A stretch of DNA of 64,000 bases from Photobacterium sp. TLY01 (GTDB lineage: Bacteria > Pseudomonadota > Gammaproteobacteria > Enterobacterales > Vibrionaceae), in contig NZ_CP090364.1 of the NCBI RefSeq assembly GCF_021432065.1, forward strand, positions 868,001-932,000, given 5' to 3'. The translations under genes and the position numbers were made by a program. This document shows, piece after piece, positions 7,968-17,166 of this stretch; within the stretch, counting starts at the first letter, position 1, and every line of letters begins with the position of its first letter. The notes below the pieces were generated by a model that was given only the letters and a program-made list of their open reading frames with translations, had not been told where the DNA came from and searched no databases.

Positions 7968-10118
7968 ATGAGCTTTGATTTAGATGAAGATATCCTGCAG
8001 GACTTTTTAATCGAAGCCGGGGAAATTCTGGAATTACTTTCCGAGCAGTTAGTGGATCTGGAGCGTCGTCCGGATGATACAGATCTACTGAATGCAATTT
8101 TCCGCGGCTTCCATACGGTCAAAGGTGGTGCCGGGTTTTTGTCGTTAACAGCACTGGTTGACGCTTGTCACGGTGCAGAAAATATTTTTGATTTACTCCG
8201 CACTGGTAAACGCACGGTGACGTCAGAGTTGATGGATGTCATTCTTCAGGCGTTAGATACCATTAATGTGATGTTTTCACAGGTGCAGGACCGTGAGCTG
8301 ATTGAACCTGCTGAACAGAGTCTGCTGGATGCGCTGCATTATTACAGCCAGCCACCGGGTGCCGAAGAACTGGCGGCAGCGGTTGCAGCCCCGGCATCGG
8401 TTGAAGTTCCCGTAGCGGCACCGGCTTCGCCTGAACAGCCTGCGATTGCTGGCGATTCGGTGGATGAAATCACCCAGGATGAGTTTGAGCGTCTGCTGGA
8501 TGAGTTGCATGGTGCGGGGGGCAGCCCAAGCGCCAAGCCAGCCAGTGCCGTTCAGAGTGCACCCGTCTCGACCGACATTGATAATGGCGATATCACAGAT
8601 GATGAGTTTGAACGCCTGCTGGACGAGCTGCACGGTATAGGAAACGCACCTGGCGCCGAAACGCCGGCCGCACCTGTTGCTGCGCACGTGCCTGAGCCAC
8701 CGGCTGCTGCCAGTTCGACTGGCGACAGCGACTTAATGACAGATGATGAATTTGAACGTCTGCTTGATGAACTGCACGGGAGCGGTAAAGGCCCGTCAGA
8801 TGAAGAGCTGGCGATTGCAACCAAACCGGCTTCCGCGTTGCAGGCGAAAGCGGAACCTGAACCGATCAGCGTTCAGCCTGTTGCTGAGATGCCACAGCCT
8901 GTGGCTGAGCGTAAAGCGACCGGGGTGAAAGAAAAATCCAAGACGCAGACGGAAGCGACCGTCCGTGTTGATACCTCGACCCTGGACACCATCATGAATA
9001 TGGTTGGCGAGCTGGTATTGGTCCGAAATCGCCTGATCAGCCTGGGTCAGAACAGCAATGACGAAGAAATGTCAAAAGCTGTAGCGAACCTGGATGTGGT
9101 GACCGCAGATCTTCAGGGCGCGGTCATGAAGACGCGTATGCAGCCTATCAAGAAAGTTTTTGGCCGTTTCCCCCGCGTTGTACGCGATCTGGCCCGCAGC
9201 CTGAAAAAAGAAATTGTGCTGGAAATGCGCGGTGAAGAAACCGATCTCGATAAGAATCTGGTGGAAGCACTGGCCGATCCGCTGGTCCACCTGGTGCGTA
9301 ACTCGGTTGATCACGGCATCGAAATGCCGGATGTGCGTGAGAAATCCGGCAAGCCACGTATTGGTACTGTACTCTTGTCTGCCGCGCAGGAAGGGGATCA
9401 TATTTTGCTGACCATCGAAGATGATGGCGGCGGTATGGATCCGGATCGGCTGCGTCAGATTGCCGTTGAGCGCGGTGTGATGGATGCGGATGCCGCTGCG
9501 CGTTTGTCAGACAGCGAATGCTATAACCTGATTTTCGCGCCCGGTTTCTCAACCAAGAAAGAAATTTCAGATATTTCCGGCCGTGGTGTCGGTATGGATG
9601 TTGTGAAAACCGCGATCAGCCAGCTGAACGGTTCTATCTATATTGATTCCAATCTGGGCAAAGGCACACGCATCGATATTAAAGTGCCGTTGACGCTGGC
9701 GATTTTGCCAACGCTGATGGTCGGTGTGGCCGACCAGCCTTTTGCTTTGCCACTGGCCAGTGTGAATGAAATCTTCCATTTGGATCTCAGGAAAACCAAT
9801 GTGGTTGATGGGCAACTGACCATCATCGTGCGCGATAAAGCGATCCCGCTTTTTTATCTTCAGGATTGGCTGGCAGGCAACAGTGTTGCCAAGCGGGAAA
9901 AACAGCTTGGGCATGTGGTGATTGTGCAGATTGGCCACCAGAGAATGGGATTTGTCGTCGATACGCTGATCGGTCAGGAAGAAGTGGTGATTAAGCCGCT
10001 CGATGAATTATTGCAGGGCACGCCGGGTATGGCGGGTGCCACCATCACCAGTGATGGCCATATTGCACTGATTCTGGATGTCCCCAACCTTCTGAAACAT
10101 TACGCAGGCCGCAGATAA
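7968..10118 (+). CDS. cheA: Chemotaxis histidine kinase CheA
   Basis: Core signalling kinase of the receptor array, 716 residues. The P1 domain has its phosphorylated His at H49 (GFHTVKGG). Instead of a plain linker, residues 160-275 hold three near-copies of an acidic motif, D-(D/E)-E-F-E-R-L-L-D-E-L-H-G, at about 166-182, 208-223 and 255-271. P3 dimerisation, P4 ATPase (HLVRNSVDHG from H441, then DDGGGMD, then GRGVGMD) and the CheW-like P5 follow. In vibrios this inserted segment is the part of CheA that contacts ParP at the pole (family knowledge). It is co-directional with cheZ and cheB. Confidence 0.97.
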   Translation: MSFDLDEDILQDFLIEAGEILELLSEQLVDLERRPDDTDLLNAIFRGFHTVKGGAGFLSLTALVDACHGAENIFDLLRTGKRTVTSELMDVILQALDTINVMFSQVQDRELIEPAEQSLLDALHYYSQPPGAEELAAAVAAPASVEVPVAAPASPEQPAIAGDSVDEITQDEFERLLDELHGAGGSPSAKPASAVQSAPVSTDIDNGDITDDEFERLLDELHGIGNAPGAETPAAPVAAHVPEPPAAASSTGDSDLMTDDEFERLLDELHGSGKGPSDEELAIATKPASALQAKAEPEPISVQPVAEMPQPVAERKATGVKEKSKTQTEATVRVDTSTLDTIMNMVGELVLVRNRLISLGQNSNDEEMSKAVANLDVVTADLQGAVMKTRMQPIKKVFGRFPRVVRDLARSLKKEIVLEMRGEETDLDKNLVEALADPLVHLVRNSVDHGIEMPDVREKSGKPRIGTVLLSAAQEGDHILLTIEDDGGGMDPDRLRQIAVERGVMDADAAARLSDSECYNLIFAPGFSTKKEISDISGRGVGMDVVKTAISQLNGSIYIDSNLGKGTRIDIKVPLTLAILPTLMVGVADQPFALPLASVNEIFHLDLRKTNVVDGQLTIIVRDKAIPLFYLQDWLAGNSVAKREKQLGHVVIVQIGHQRMGFVVDTLIGQEEVVIKPLDELLQGTPGMAGATITSDGHIALILDVPNLLKHYAGRR

Positions 10119-10128
10119 TAATAACTGA

Positions 10129-10149
10129 CAGGGGCTTAGAAGGCCCCTG
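10129..10149 (+). terminator. Intercistronic GC hairpin between cheA and cheB
   Basis: Perfect 7-bp stem CAGGGGC/GCCCCTG around a 7-base loop, placed 11 bases after the cheA stop. No T run follows, so it is more likely an mRNA-stability or partial attenuation element than a full intrinsic terminator. cheB follows in the same direction. Confidence 0.5.
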
Positions 10150-10185
10150 TTCATTCAGGCCTGATTGCTTACGGAATGATAAAAC

Positions 10186-11334
10186 ATGGCTGTAAAAGTG
10201 TTGGTGGTGGACGACTCCAGTTTTTTCCGCCGCCGGGTGAGTGAAATTATTAATGCAGATCCGCGCCTTGAAGTGATTGGCGATGCAGTAAACGGCAAAG
10301 AAGCCGTTGAAAAAGCGCGGACACTGAAACCGGATGTCATCACGATGGATATTGAAATGCCTGTGATGGACGGTATCACCGCAGTACGCGAAATCATGAA
10401 GTCGAACCCGACGCCGATCCTGATGTTTTCGTCGCTGACCCATGAGGGCGCGCGGGCGACGTTAGATGCGCTGGACGCGGGGGCGTTAGACTTTCTGCCG
10501 AAAAAATTTGAAGATATTGCGCGCAATAAAGATGAAGCGATTTCTTTGTTGCAAAAACGTGTTGCCGAGCTGGCCCGTAAACGTGTGTTCATGCGAGCGC
10601 CGGTGCGACCCAGTAGTCCGGTCGCGCCATCGCCCGCCGAACGCCCGCTGACGTCAAGCCGCACGGCTGTCAGTTCTGGCTCTGCTGCTACCACGACGCT
10701 ATCACGGCCGGCTCCGGCGCAGGTTCGGCCTGCAGCGCGATTTAAGGCGACAGGCAAGCAGTATCAGCTGATGGCGATTGGCACATCGACCGGTGGTCCT
10801 GTCGCATTACAAAAAATTCTGACTCAGTTGCCTGGCTCATTTCCGTATCCCATTGTCCTGGTGCAGCATATGCCCGCAACATTCACCGCGGCCTTTGCGG
10901 CGCGTTTGAATAACCTTTGCAAAATCGGCGTGAAAGAAGCCGAAGATGGCGATATCTTACGTCCCGGTACCGCTTATCTGGCACCCGGTGGTAAACAAAT
11001 GATGCTGGAAGGCCGCCCGGGTAATGTGCGTTTGCGCATTATTGATGGGGGAGACCGGATGAACTACAAGCCCTGTGTGGATGTTACTTTTGGCTCTGCA
11101 GCCAAGGTATATCATGACAAGGTGCTATCCATGATCCTGACCGGCATGGGCGCGGACGGCCGTGACGGTGCACGTATGCTGAAGTCTGCCGGCGCAACCG
11201 TCTGGGCACAGGATGAAGAAAGTTGTGTGGTTTATGGTATGCCACAGGCGGTGGCCAAGGCGGGAATCTCAACCGAAGATCTGCCTTTGGACCGCATTGC
11301 TGAGCGTATTCTGATTGAGGTTGGCTTAGCTTAA
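10186..11334 (+). CDS. cheB: Chemotaxis methylesterase/glutamine deamidase CheB
   Basis: Removes methyl groups from receptor glutamates and deamidates receptor glutamines, giving adaptation. 382 residues. Receiver domain with phospho-acceptor D55 ([11 protein letters not shown]). A Pro/Ala/Ser-rich linker spans about residues 135-185. The esterase domain has catalytic triad candidates S201 (GTSTGGP), H228 (VQHMPATFT) and D324 (GMGADGRDG). Start ATG lies 36 bases after the intercistronic hairpin. parC starts 9 bases downstream. Confidence 0.96.
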   Translation: MAVKVLVVDDSSFFRRRVSEIINADPRLEVIGDAVNGKEAVEKARTLKPDVITMDIEMPVMDGITAVREIMKSNPTPILMFSSLTHEGARATLDALDAGALDFLPKKFEDIARNKDEAISLLQKRVAELARKRVFMRAPVRPSSPVAPSPAERPLTSSRTAVSSGSAATTTLSRPAPAQVRPAARFKATGKQYQLMAIGTSTGGPVALQKILTQLPGSFPYPIVLVQHMPATFTAAFAARLNNLCKIGVKEAEDGDILRPGTAYLAPGGKQMMLEGRPGNVRLRIIDGGDRMNYKPCVDVTFGSAAKVYHDKVLSMILTGMGADGRDGARMLKSAGATVWAQDEESCVVYGMPQAVAKAGISTEDLPLDRIAERILIEVGLA

Positions 11335-11343
11335 GGAGATGTC

Positions 11344-12123
11344 GTGGTAGTCTGGAGCATTGCTAACCAGAAAGGCGGCGTGGGGAAAACCACCACAACT
11401 GTCAGCCTGGCGGGCCTGTTGAGTGAGCGAAACAAGCGTGTCCTGTTGGTGGATACTGACCCGCATTCATCACTGACAACTTATTTGAATTTTGACTCAG
11501 ATCGCCTTGAATCCAGCCTGTTTGATTTGTTCCAGCTGTCAACGATTGATCGCGACACTGTCAAACCCCTGGTACTGGAAACGCGGTTTAACAATATCCA
11601 TCTGATACCCGCGCACATGTCGCTGGCGACCCTGGACAGAGTGATGGGTACCCGCAGCGGCATGGGACTGATTCTGAAAAAGGCACTGAAATGTCTGGAA
11701 GAAGAATATGATTATGTGCTGATTGACTGCCCCCCGATCCTGGGTGTCATGATGGTCAACGCACTGGCGGCCAGCGAGCGGATTCTGATCCCGGTACAAA
11801 CGGAGTTTCTGGCAATGAAAGGCCTGGAGCGCATGATGCGTACGTTGCAAATCATGCAAAAATCCAGACCGGATGAATTTAAAGTCACCATTGTGCCGAC
11901 TATGTACGACAAACGGACCCGGGCATCGCTGGAAACGCTGCAGGAACTCAAGCTGCGTTACGCCAGTCAGGTCTGGGCTTCTGCTGTGCCGATTGATACC
12001 AAATTTCGTGATGCCAGTATCAAGCATATGCCGCCATCTCTGTATGCCCGTGGCTCTCGCGGTGTGTTTGCGTATAAAACTTTACTGAATTATCTGGAGC
12101 GGCTTGGTCAAGATGAGCGATAA
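11344..12123 (+). CDS. parC: ParA-like ATPase ParC, polar chemotaxis localisation
   Basis: ParA/Soj-family ATPase, 259 residues, starting with GTG after an AAGGAG ribosome site. The deviant Walker A motif KGGVGKTTT begins at K10, and DTDPHSSLTTYL follows. In vibrios the protein encoded between cheB and the CheW-like parP is ParC, which positions chemotaxis arrays at the cell pole and secures their inheritance (established for V. cholerae and V. parahaemolyticus). Gene order and sequence both fit that assignment. It is not a plasmid or chromosome partition gene, since no parB partner is present. Confidence 0.9.
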   Translation: MVVWSIANQKGGVGKTTTTVSLAGLLSERNKRVLLVDTDPHSSLTTYLNFDSDRLESSLFDLFQLSTIDRDTVKPLVLETRFNNIHLIPAHMSLATLDRVMGTRSGMGLILKKALKCLEEEYDYVLIDCPPILGVMMVNALAASERILIPVQTEFLAMKGLERMMRTLQIMQKSRPDEFKVTIVPTMYDKRTRASLETLQELKLRYASQVWASAVPIDTKFRDASIKHMPPSLYARGSRGVFAYKTLLNYLERLGQDER

Positions 12124-13513
12124 CGCAAAGCTGTCCAGTGAACAGGCATTAGATGATTACTTTTTTGGGCTGCTGGATGATTCGTTGCTGCCCGAAGACG
12201 ATAGCGCGGGTGTCTTAGACTCGCAGGATGACTTGTCAGTGTTCGCGGAAGAGCACGACGGCCAGGCGTTGTTGTCTGATTCTGCTGTTGAGCAGGCTGA
12301 GTTGCAAAGCGGCAGTGAGTCCGATGATGCGGTAAGCCATTCGGAGAAAATCCAGAGTCATCAGCCCTTTGATTTTAATCGTCTGGATGAATCCGGGCGA
12401 GATAACGCGTCTGTGAACTCCTTTACTGAAGGTGGCGAACCACCTTCATTGCGGGCAATGGCAACCCAGCTGCCAAGCACTGCTGCCCCGGTTTCGTTTT
12501 CCGCAGAGCCGGAGCTGAGCGTGCCTGAAGTCAGGTTTACCCCGCCGCGTAGCAGAACTGATCTGGAGCAGTTGCAGCGTCTTCTGGACCAGATGTCAGA
12601 GATGCAGGAGGAAGTCATTATTGAAAGTGAAGCCTGGATTGCCGAGCAGCAGCAACTGGCTGAACTGGAAAAACAGCAAACAGATGATATTCAGCCAGCA
12701 CTTTTAGATGATCCGGGCTGGTTTGAGGACGACAGTACACAGACACAGACCTCTGCGCCTGAACCGCTGCAAAAATCGCTGACAGAGTCTGCTCAGACGT
12801 TCGCTGAGAATTCAGCACCGTATGCAGAACCGGAAAGCAGTGTTCAGCTGATGCAGATGCTGCCGAAGGTCGCCGAAGCACCAGTCGTCTCAGAAACAGC
12901 TGAACCTGTGGCTGAATTGGAAACAAGCTCTCAGCCTCAGGATGAAATAGTTGCAACCGAGCCTGCGCAAGACATCCTTGATCAGGAGGCGTCTGCGCAG
13001 GACAGAGTGTCTGAAGTCGTTGCTGAGCCGCCACCGCCGCTCTGGACCTTACCTGATGCCAGTGAGCAGACGGAGTTTCAGGCGCTGTTTTTTGTGGTCA
13101 ACGGTGTGACTTTTGCCGTACCGCTGACAGAGCTGGGGGGGATTCACCAACTGGGTGAGCTGAACCATCTGATCGGCAGACCGGATTGGTATCTTGGCTT
13201 GCAGCCGGTCCAGAACCGAAAACTGGATGTGGTAGACACCGCCAGATGGGTGATGCCTGAATCGATTCGCAATGATGACCATCAGGAAAACTACCGTTAT
13301 GTGGTCATGTTGGGAGAAAGTAAATGGGGACTGGCTTGTGATCAACTTCACGGAACAGAAACCCTGACAAAACAAAGTGTTCGCTGGCGGGAAAAGGCAG
13401 GTAAAAGGCCTTGGCTGGCGGGTATGGTGAAAGAGAAAATGTGTGCTTTAATTCATGTCAATGAGCTCATTTCCATGTTGAAAGCGGGTTTGGACGTGAA
13501 GAGCGTTTTGTGA
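12113..13513 (+). CDS. parP: ParP, CheW-domain adaptor of polar arrays
   Basis: 466 residues. The N-terminus (LSSEQALDDYFFGLL) is followed by a long acidic, Gln/Glu/Pro-rich region with little predicted structure (to about residue 300). The C-terminal CheW-like domain (about 310-455, starting QALFFVVNGVTFAVPL) corresponds to the part that integrates into arrays and binds CheA in vibrios. The ATG at 12113 overlaps the parC stop. An in-frame TTG at 12104 is an alternative. Placement between parC and cheW is the classic arrangement. Confidence 0.88.
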   Translation: MSDNAKLSSEQALDDYFFGLLDDSLLPEDDSAGVLDSQDDLSVFAEEHDGQALLSDSAVEQAELQSGSESDDAVSHSEKIQSHQPFDFNRLDESGRDNASVNSFTEGGEPPSLRAMATQLPSTAAPVSFSAEPELSVPEVRFTPPRSRTDLEQLQRLLDQMSEMQEEVIIESEAWIAEQQQLAELEKQQTDDIQPALLDDPGWFEDDSTQTQTSAPEPLQKSLTESAQTFAENSAPYAEPESSVQLMQMLPKVAEAPVVSETAEPVAELETSSQPQDEIVATEPAQDILDQEASAQDRVSEVVAEPPPPLWTLPDASEQTEFQALFFVVNGVTFAVPLTELGGIHQLGELNHLIGRPDWYLGLQPVQNRKLDVVDTARWVMPESIRNDDHQENYRYVVMLGESKWGLACDQLHGTETLTKQSVRWREKAGKRPWLAGMVKEKMCALIHVNELISMLKAGLDVKSVL

Positions 13514-13535
13514 CGATGGCCGGAGAGGATACAGC

Positions 13536-14030
13536 ATGTCGCAGGTAAGTGTTGCCGAGATTCAAAAAGAAGACAGTAACGATCAGGTATTACAGTGGGT
13601 GACTTTCCAGCTGGAAGAGGAAACCTACGGTATCAATGTCATGCAGGTTCGTGAAGTGCTGCGTTACACTGAAATCGCCCCGGTGCCGGGTGCACCTGAT
13701 TACGTTCTGGGAATTATCAACCTGCGTGGCAATGTGGTCACTGTGATTGATACCCGTGCACGGTTCGGTCTGATGTCGGGTGAGATCTCAGATAATACCC
13801 GTATCGTCATCATTGAAGCTGAAAAGCAGGTGATCGGTATTCTGGTCGACAGTGTGGCGGAAGTGGTTTATCTGCGCAGTTCTGAAATCGACAGTACACC
13901 AAGTGTGGGTACGGATGAAAGTGCCAAGTTTATTCAAGGTGTCAGCAACCGTGATAATCAACTGCTGATCCTGGTTGATCTGAATAAGCTCCTGTCTGAT
14001 GAAGAATGGGAAGAGATGGCGTACCTCTGA
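13536..14030 (+). CDS. cheW: Chemotaxis coupling protein CheW
   Basis: Couples chemoreceptors to CheA in the array. 164 residues, a single CheW domain: VTFQLEEETYGINVMQVREVL, then NLRGNVVTVIDTRARF. ATG with a GGAGAGG ribosome site. The last gene of the recognised chemotaxis set here; the next gene overlaps its stop. Confidence 0.96.
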   Translation: MSQVSVAEIQKEDSNDQVLQWVTFQLEEETYGINVMQVREVLRYTEIAPVPGAPDYVLGIINLRGNVVTVIDTRARFGLMSGEISDNTRIVIIEAEKQVIGILVDSVAEVVYLRSSEIDSTPSVGTDESAKFIQGVSNRDNQLLILVDLNKLLSDEEWEEMAYL

Positions 14031-14461
14031 TGCGCGCAATGTTGCTCGAATGGCTGCCATTGGCTGTTGCTTTGCTGGCCATGGTGCTTGCTGTCATACT
14101 GGTCCGGCGTGAGCGCAAAGCACGTCAGGATCTGGAAAACAAGTTTGCTGCCGCAGAGCTGTTGTTAAAAACGGCCAGGCAGCAGCAGGAAAGCTTAACC
14201 AAGCAGTTTCATGAGTTGCGGGCGGGGACAATGGCGATGAGTAACAAAATGGCCATCCTCACCCGTCAGCAGGAAGAACTGTCTGAGCGTCAGGGCGAAA
14301 TGGCGATGCAGGATCCCGACGGTCGCCTGTATAGCCGTGCCAGTAAAATGGTTGAATTAGGCGCTGACGTGAATGAGCTGATGGAAGAGTGTGATTTGCC
14401 CAAAGCAGAAGCCGAGTTGTTGCTCCGGTTACAGCAGCGCATGAATAAAGGCCGGCGCTAG
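14030..14461 (+). CDS. DUF2802 membrane-anchored protein of the chemotaxis cluster
   Basis: About 143 residues. One N-terminal membrane helix (WLPLAVALLAMVLAVILV), a charged coiled-coil region (about residues 30-100), and a C-terminal helical motif (LYSRASKMVELGADVNELMEECDLPKAEAELLLRL style) typical of DUF2802 proteins that follow cheW in vibrios. Function unknown to me. The ATG at 14030 overlaps the cheW TGA as TGATG, which suggests coupling. An in-frame ATG at 14006 would add 8 residues. Confidence 0.8.
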   Translation: MRAMLLEWLPLAVALLAMVLAVILVRRERKARQDLENKFAAAELLLKTARQQQESLTKQFHELRAGTMAMSNKMAILTRQQEELSERQGEMAMQDPDGRLYSRASKMVELGADVNELMEECDLPKAEAELLLRLQQRMNKGRR

Positions 14462-14502
14462 CCACCTAGGTGCTTTCCGGGCACTTCGATTCATCGCGAA
14501 AA

Positions 14503-14534
14503 CGCTCCCTTTCACCCACAGAACAGAGGGAGCG
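14503..14534. terminator. Bidirectional terminator between convergent genes
   Basis: Inverted repeat CGCTCCCT (14503-14510) and AGGGAGCG (14527-14534) with a 16-base loop, lying between the convergent DUF2802 and FlhB-like genes. The minus-strand reading is followed by GTTTTC, so it serves the minus-strand pair at least weakly. Confidence 0.55.
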
Positions 14535-14545
14535 GTGCAACAGCC

Positions 14546-14845
14546 TCAGACGGTTTCGTTGACAGACACAGGCCCTTCCCATCCGGGAGGGGTTTTTCCG
14601 TTTAAGACCCAGGAAAAAGCAATCAGTTCGGCAATGATCACAAACAGCGCCGGCGGGATGTTATCCCCGGCCTCCAGGTTGTTGAGGTAGTCAGCCAGTA
14701 CCGGATCCTGGTGGATCAATCCTCCCTGGGCTTTGACCTGCTCGATGATCTCTCTTGCCCAGTCGTCATAGCCTTTCGCTGACACATACGGGGTGTGATA
14801 GCCATCGTAGCTCAATGCGATAGCCCGGCTTTGTTCTGTTGTCAT
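14546..14845 (-). CDS. FlhB C-terminal-like protein (FhlB / export-switch-like)
   Basis: 99 residues matching only the cytoplasmic C-terminal part of the FlhB/YscU family: AIALSYDG, then a GYDDWAREIIEQVKAQGG segment, the VL-A-D-Y-L and IPPALFVIIAELIAFSW signatures. It lacks the membrane segments and the N-P-x-H self-cleavage site of full FlhB. Stand-alone proteins of this type occur in many polar-flagellated proteobacteria next to a FliK-like gene; a regulatory role in export switching is inferred. The start overlaps the end of the upstream FliK-like gene by 4 bases. Confidence 0.82.
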   Translation of the reverse strand: MTTEQSRAIALSYDGYHTPYVSAKGYDDWAREIIEQVKAQGGLIHQDPVLADYLNNLEAGDNIPPALFVIIAELIAFSWVLNGKTPPGWEGPVSVNETV

Positions 14846-15687
14846 ACGCTGATCCTGATGCCGTGTTGCGGGAGTATTTCTGGTGCTGAATCGTCACTGA
14901 TCTGCGCCTGATGAAAACTCACGGACTCACAGTGAATCTCCAGCTGTTTCAGGCGACGCATCAGCTGAGGCATTAATTGTTCAGTCAATGTCAGTATGTC
15001 TGGCTGCTCGCAACTGAACGTCAGACTAAGCGCGCTGTCCTGCCAGACGGCTGTGGCTTCCAGGGTATTTGATTCACCGACAGGCAGTCCCAGTCTGACT
15101 GTCCAGGCCCGGCCGGACGATGGTCGCTTCGAGGCTTGTCGTGCGGGTTTCGCATCCACATGAAGTCGGATTTCACGGCCGTTGCTTTGTGGTAAATGCA
15201 GGATAAAACCTGTGTTCTCGTCGCGCCCGGCGGGTGCGCCAGCGATGCGTTGCTCAGCGGCCAGACGGATCAGGGCTTTGAGCTCGGCTTGCGATTCAGC
15301 CGGCAGGCTGGCAAGCAACCGGGCCAGCGGACTGTCGGGCTGTGACAACTGAGTCACCAGTGCTTTCAGGCTGTTACTGCCGGCACCTTGTTGCAGCCAG
15401 GTGGCGATATCGGCCGGCGTGCGCGGCAGCACCAGCTGTGACAGCCATGGTGCGATCGGTGAACCCTGGCCGCTGACCGCCGGAGGCAAACTGGCAAATA
15501 ATCGTTGCAACACATGAAGTTGTGTTAGCAAGTGTGAAAGTTGGCTGATTTGCTGACCGGATTGGAATACAGTTGCACTCGCCTGAGGCTGAGCCGGACT
15601 GACCGAAGCGGTCTGCTGCGGTGCTGTTGTTTTCGACGCGCTGGCCGCTGCAGGCGGATAAGCAGAAGATTGAGATATAGAGGTCAC
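14842..15687 (-). CDS. FliK-like hook-length-control-type protein
   Basis: 281 residues. Ala/Ser/Thr/Gln-rich N-terminal region (to about residue 50), a helical middle part, and a C-terminal domain resembling FliK ([31 protein letters not shown], then [18 protein letters not shown]). FliK proteins measure hook length and signal the FlhB switch. The true fliK is normally in another flagellar cluster, so this is likely a divergent paralogue paired with the FlhB-like protein; the pairing is shown by the 4-base ATGA overlap. Specific function is inferred only. Confidence 0.7.
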   Translation of the reverse strand: MTSISQSSAYPPAAASASKTTAPQQTASVSPAQPQASATVFQSGQQISQLSHLLTQLHVLQRLFASLPPAVSGQGSPIAPWLSQLVLPRTPADIATWLQQGAGSNSLKALVTQLSQPDSPLARLLASLPAESQAELKALIRLAAEQRIAGAPAGRDENTGFILHLPQSNGREIRLHVDAKPARQASKRPSSGRAWTVRLGLPVGESNTLEATAVWQDSALSLTFSCEQPDILTLTEQLMPQLMRRLKQLEIHCESVSFHQAQISDDSAPEILPQHGIRISV

Positions 15688-15795
15688 ATTTACTTACCTT
15701 GCTGCCGGATTGATAACAGGCTGAAACTAACAAAGATCTCAGTCGCTGTGATATTATCCGAGGATTATTTGTGTCATTCAGGATGTCTCATCCCT

Positions 15796-16452
15796 ATGTT
15801 ATCAGTCAAAGGATTGAGCTGTACCCGTGATGAGCGCGTATTGTTCGATGACCTCCAATTTCATGTTGCTTCTGGCGAGCTGGTTCAGATTGAAGGCCGC
15901 AACGGGGCCGGTAAAACGACCTTATTGCGTATCATCGCAGGGCTCGGCTCTCCTGATACCGGCGATGTCTATTGGCACGATAACAAGATAGGCCATGTGC
16001 GTGAAGAGTATCATAGCCAGATGCTGTTTTTGGGACATCAAACTGGGGTCAAGCGCGAATTAACCGCTTCAGAAAACCTGGCGTTTTTCCAGGCCATGCA
16101 TACGCTGGATAACAGCGAGAGACTCAGTGGTCAGGCGAGAGTATACGGGGATGATGCTATCTGGCAGGCCCTGGCCCATGTGGGCTTGGCCGGACGCGAA
16201 GATGTGCCCGCCGGACAATTGTCCGCTGGTCAGCAGCGCCGGGTGGCACTGGCCCGCTTGTGGCTGAGTAACCATCCGTTGTGGATTCTGGACGAGCCGT
16301 TGACCGCCATTGATAAACTGGGGGTTAAAGTGCTGGAGCAGCTGTTTGTTTCCCATGCCGAACGCGGCGGGATTGTGCTGCTGACGACTCACCAGGATAT
16401 GTTTTCTGCGCAGAACCGATTGCGCAAAGTAACACTGGGGCAGGCACTGTGA
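15796..16452 (+). CDS. ccmA: Heme exporter ATP-binding protein CcmA
   Basis: ATPase of the CcmABCD complex, which releases holo-CcmE in cytochrome c maturation. 218 residues. Walker [10 protein letters not shown] at 34-42, signature [14 protein letters not shown], Walker B LWILDEPL. The ATG at 15796 gives the normal length; upstream in-frame extensions would run into the divergent FliK-like promoter region. First gene of the ccm operon, overlapping ccmB. Confidence 0.95.
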   Translation: MLSVKGLSCTRDERVLFDDLQFHVASGELVQIEGRNGAGKTTLLRIIAGLGSPDTGDVYWHDNKIGHVREEYHSQMLFLGHQTGVKRELTASENLAFFQAMHTLDNSERLSGQARVYGDDAIWQALAHVGLAGREDVPAGQLSAGQQRRVALARLWLSNHPLWILDEPLTAIDKLGVKVLEQLFVSHAERGGIVLLTTHQDMFSAQNRLRKVTLGQAL

Positions 16453-17120
16453 TGTTGCATTCTGTGTATCAGGTCATCCGGCGTGAATTGTTGATCGCGT
16501 TTCGTCGTCAGGCCGATGTGTTCAACCCTTTGTGGTTTTTTATTATCGTGATCACCCTGTTTCCGCTGGGGATAGGACCGGAACCGAACCTGCTGGCGCG
16601 TATTGCGCCCGGTATTATTTGGGTGGCCGCCCTGCTTGCGGCTTTGCTGTCACTGGAGCGTCTGTTCCGGGACGATTTTGTTGACGGTTCGCTGGAACAA
16701 ATGATGCTGATGCCAACCCCGTTATCGGTCTTGGCACTGGCAAAAGTGGTGGCTCACTGGTTGCTGACGGGCTTACCTCTGATAATAATCAGTCCGTTAT
16801 TGGCAATTTTATTGTCACTCGACTGGTCAACTTGGACTGCGGTGGTATTGACCTTGCTGCTGGGCACGCCAACACTGAGCTTTTTAGGTGCGATTGGGGT
16901 TGCGCTGACGGTGGGTTTGCGTAAAGGTGGAGTATTATTGAGCTTGCTCATCTTACCGTTGTTTATACCCGTGCTAATCTTTGCAACGTCAGCGATAGAG
17001 GCGGCGTCGCTGGGAATGAGTTATCAGGGGCAACTGGCTTTGATGGGAGCAATGTTAGCCGGCTCAGCCACACTGGCTCCTTTTGCCATCTCAGCATCAC
17101 TGCGTATCAGTGTGAACTGA
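16452..17120 (+). CDS. ccmB: Heme exporter membrane protein CcmB
   Basis: Permease subunit that pairs with CcmA. 222 residues with six hydrophobic segments. The N-terminal cytoplasmic part (VIRRELLIAFRRQADVFNPLWFF) and the PLGIGPEPNLLARIAPGIIWVAALLA signature identify the family. The ATG at 16452 overlaps the ccmA stop; a GTG 3 bases earlier is in frame. Confidence 0.95.
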   Translation: MLHSVYQVIRRELLIAFRRQADVFNPLWFFIIVITLFPLGIGPEPNLLARIAPGIIWVAALLAALLSLERLFRDDFVDGSLEQMMLMPTPLSVLALAKVVAHWLLTGLPLIIISPLLAILLSLDWSTWTAVVLTLLLGTPTLSFLGAIGVALTVGLRKGGVLLSLLILPLFIPVLIFATSAIEAASLGMSYQGQLALMGAMLAGSATLAPFAISASLRISVN

Positions 17121-17166
17121 CGCGTGAATATCACGAATATTATTATTAATCATAGAGTAAAAAACT

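Noticed and set aside
8277..8824. Minus-strand and alternate-frame open frames inside cheA
   Set aside because: They are shadows created by the GC-rich, repetitive coding sequence of cheA.
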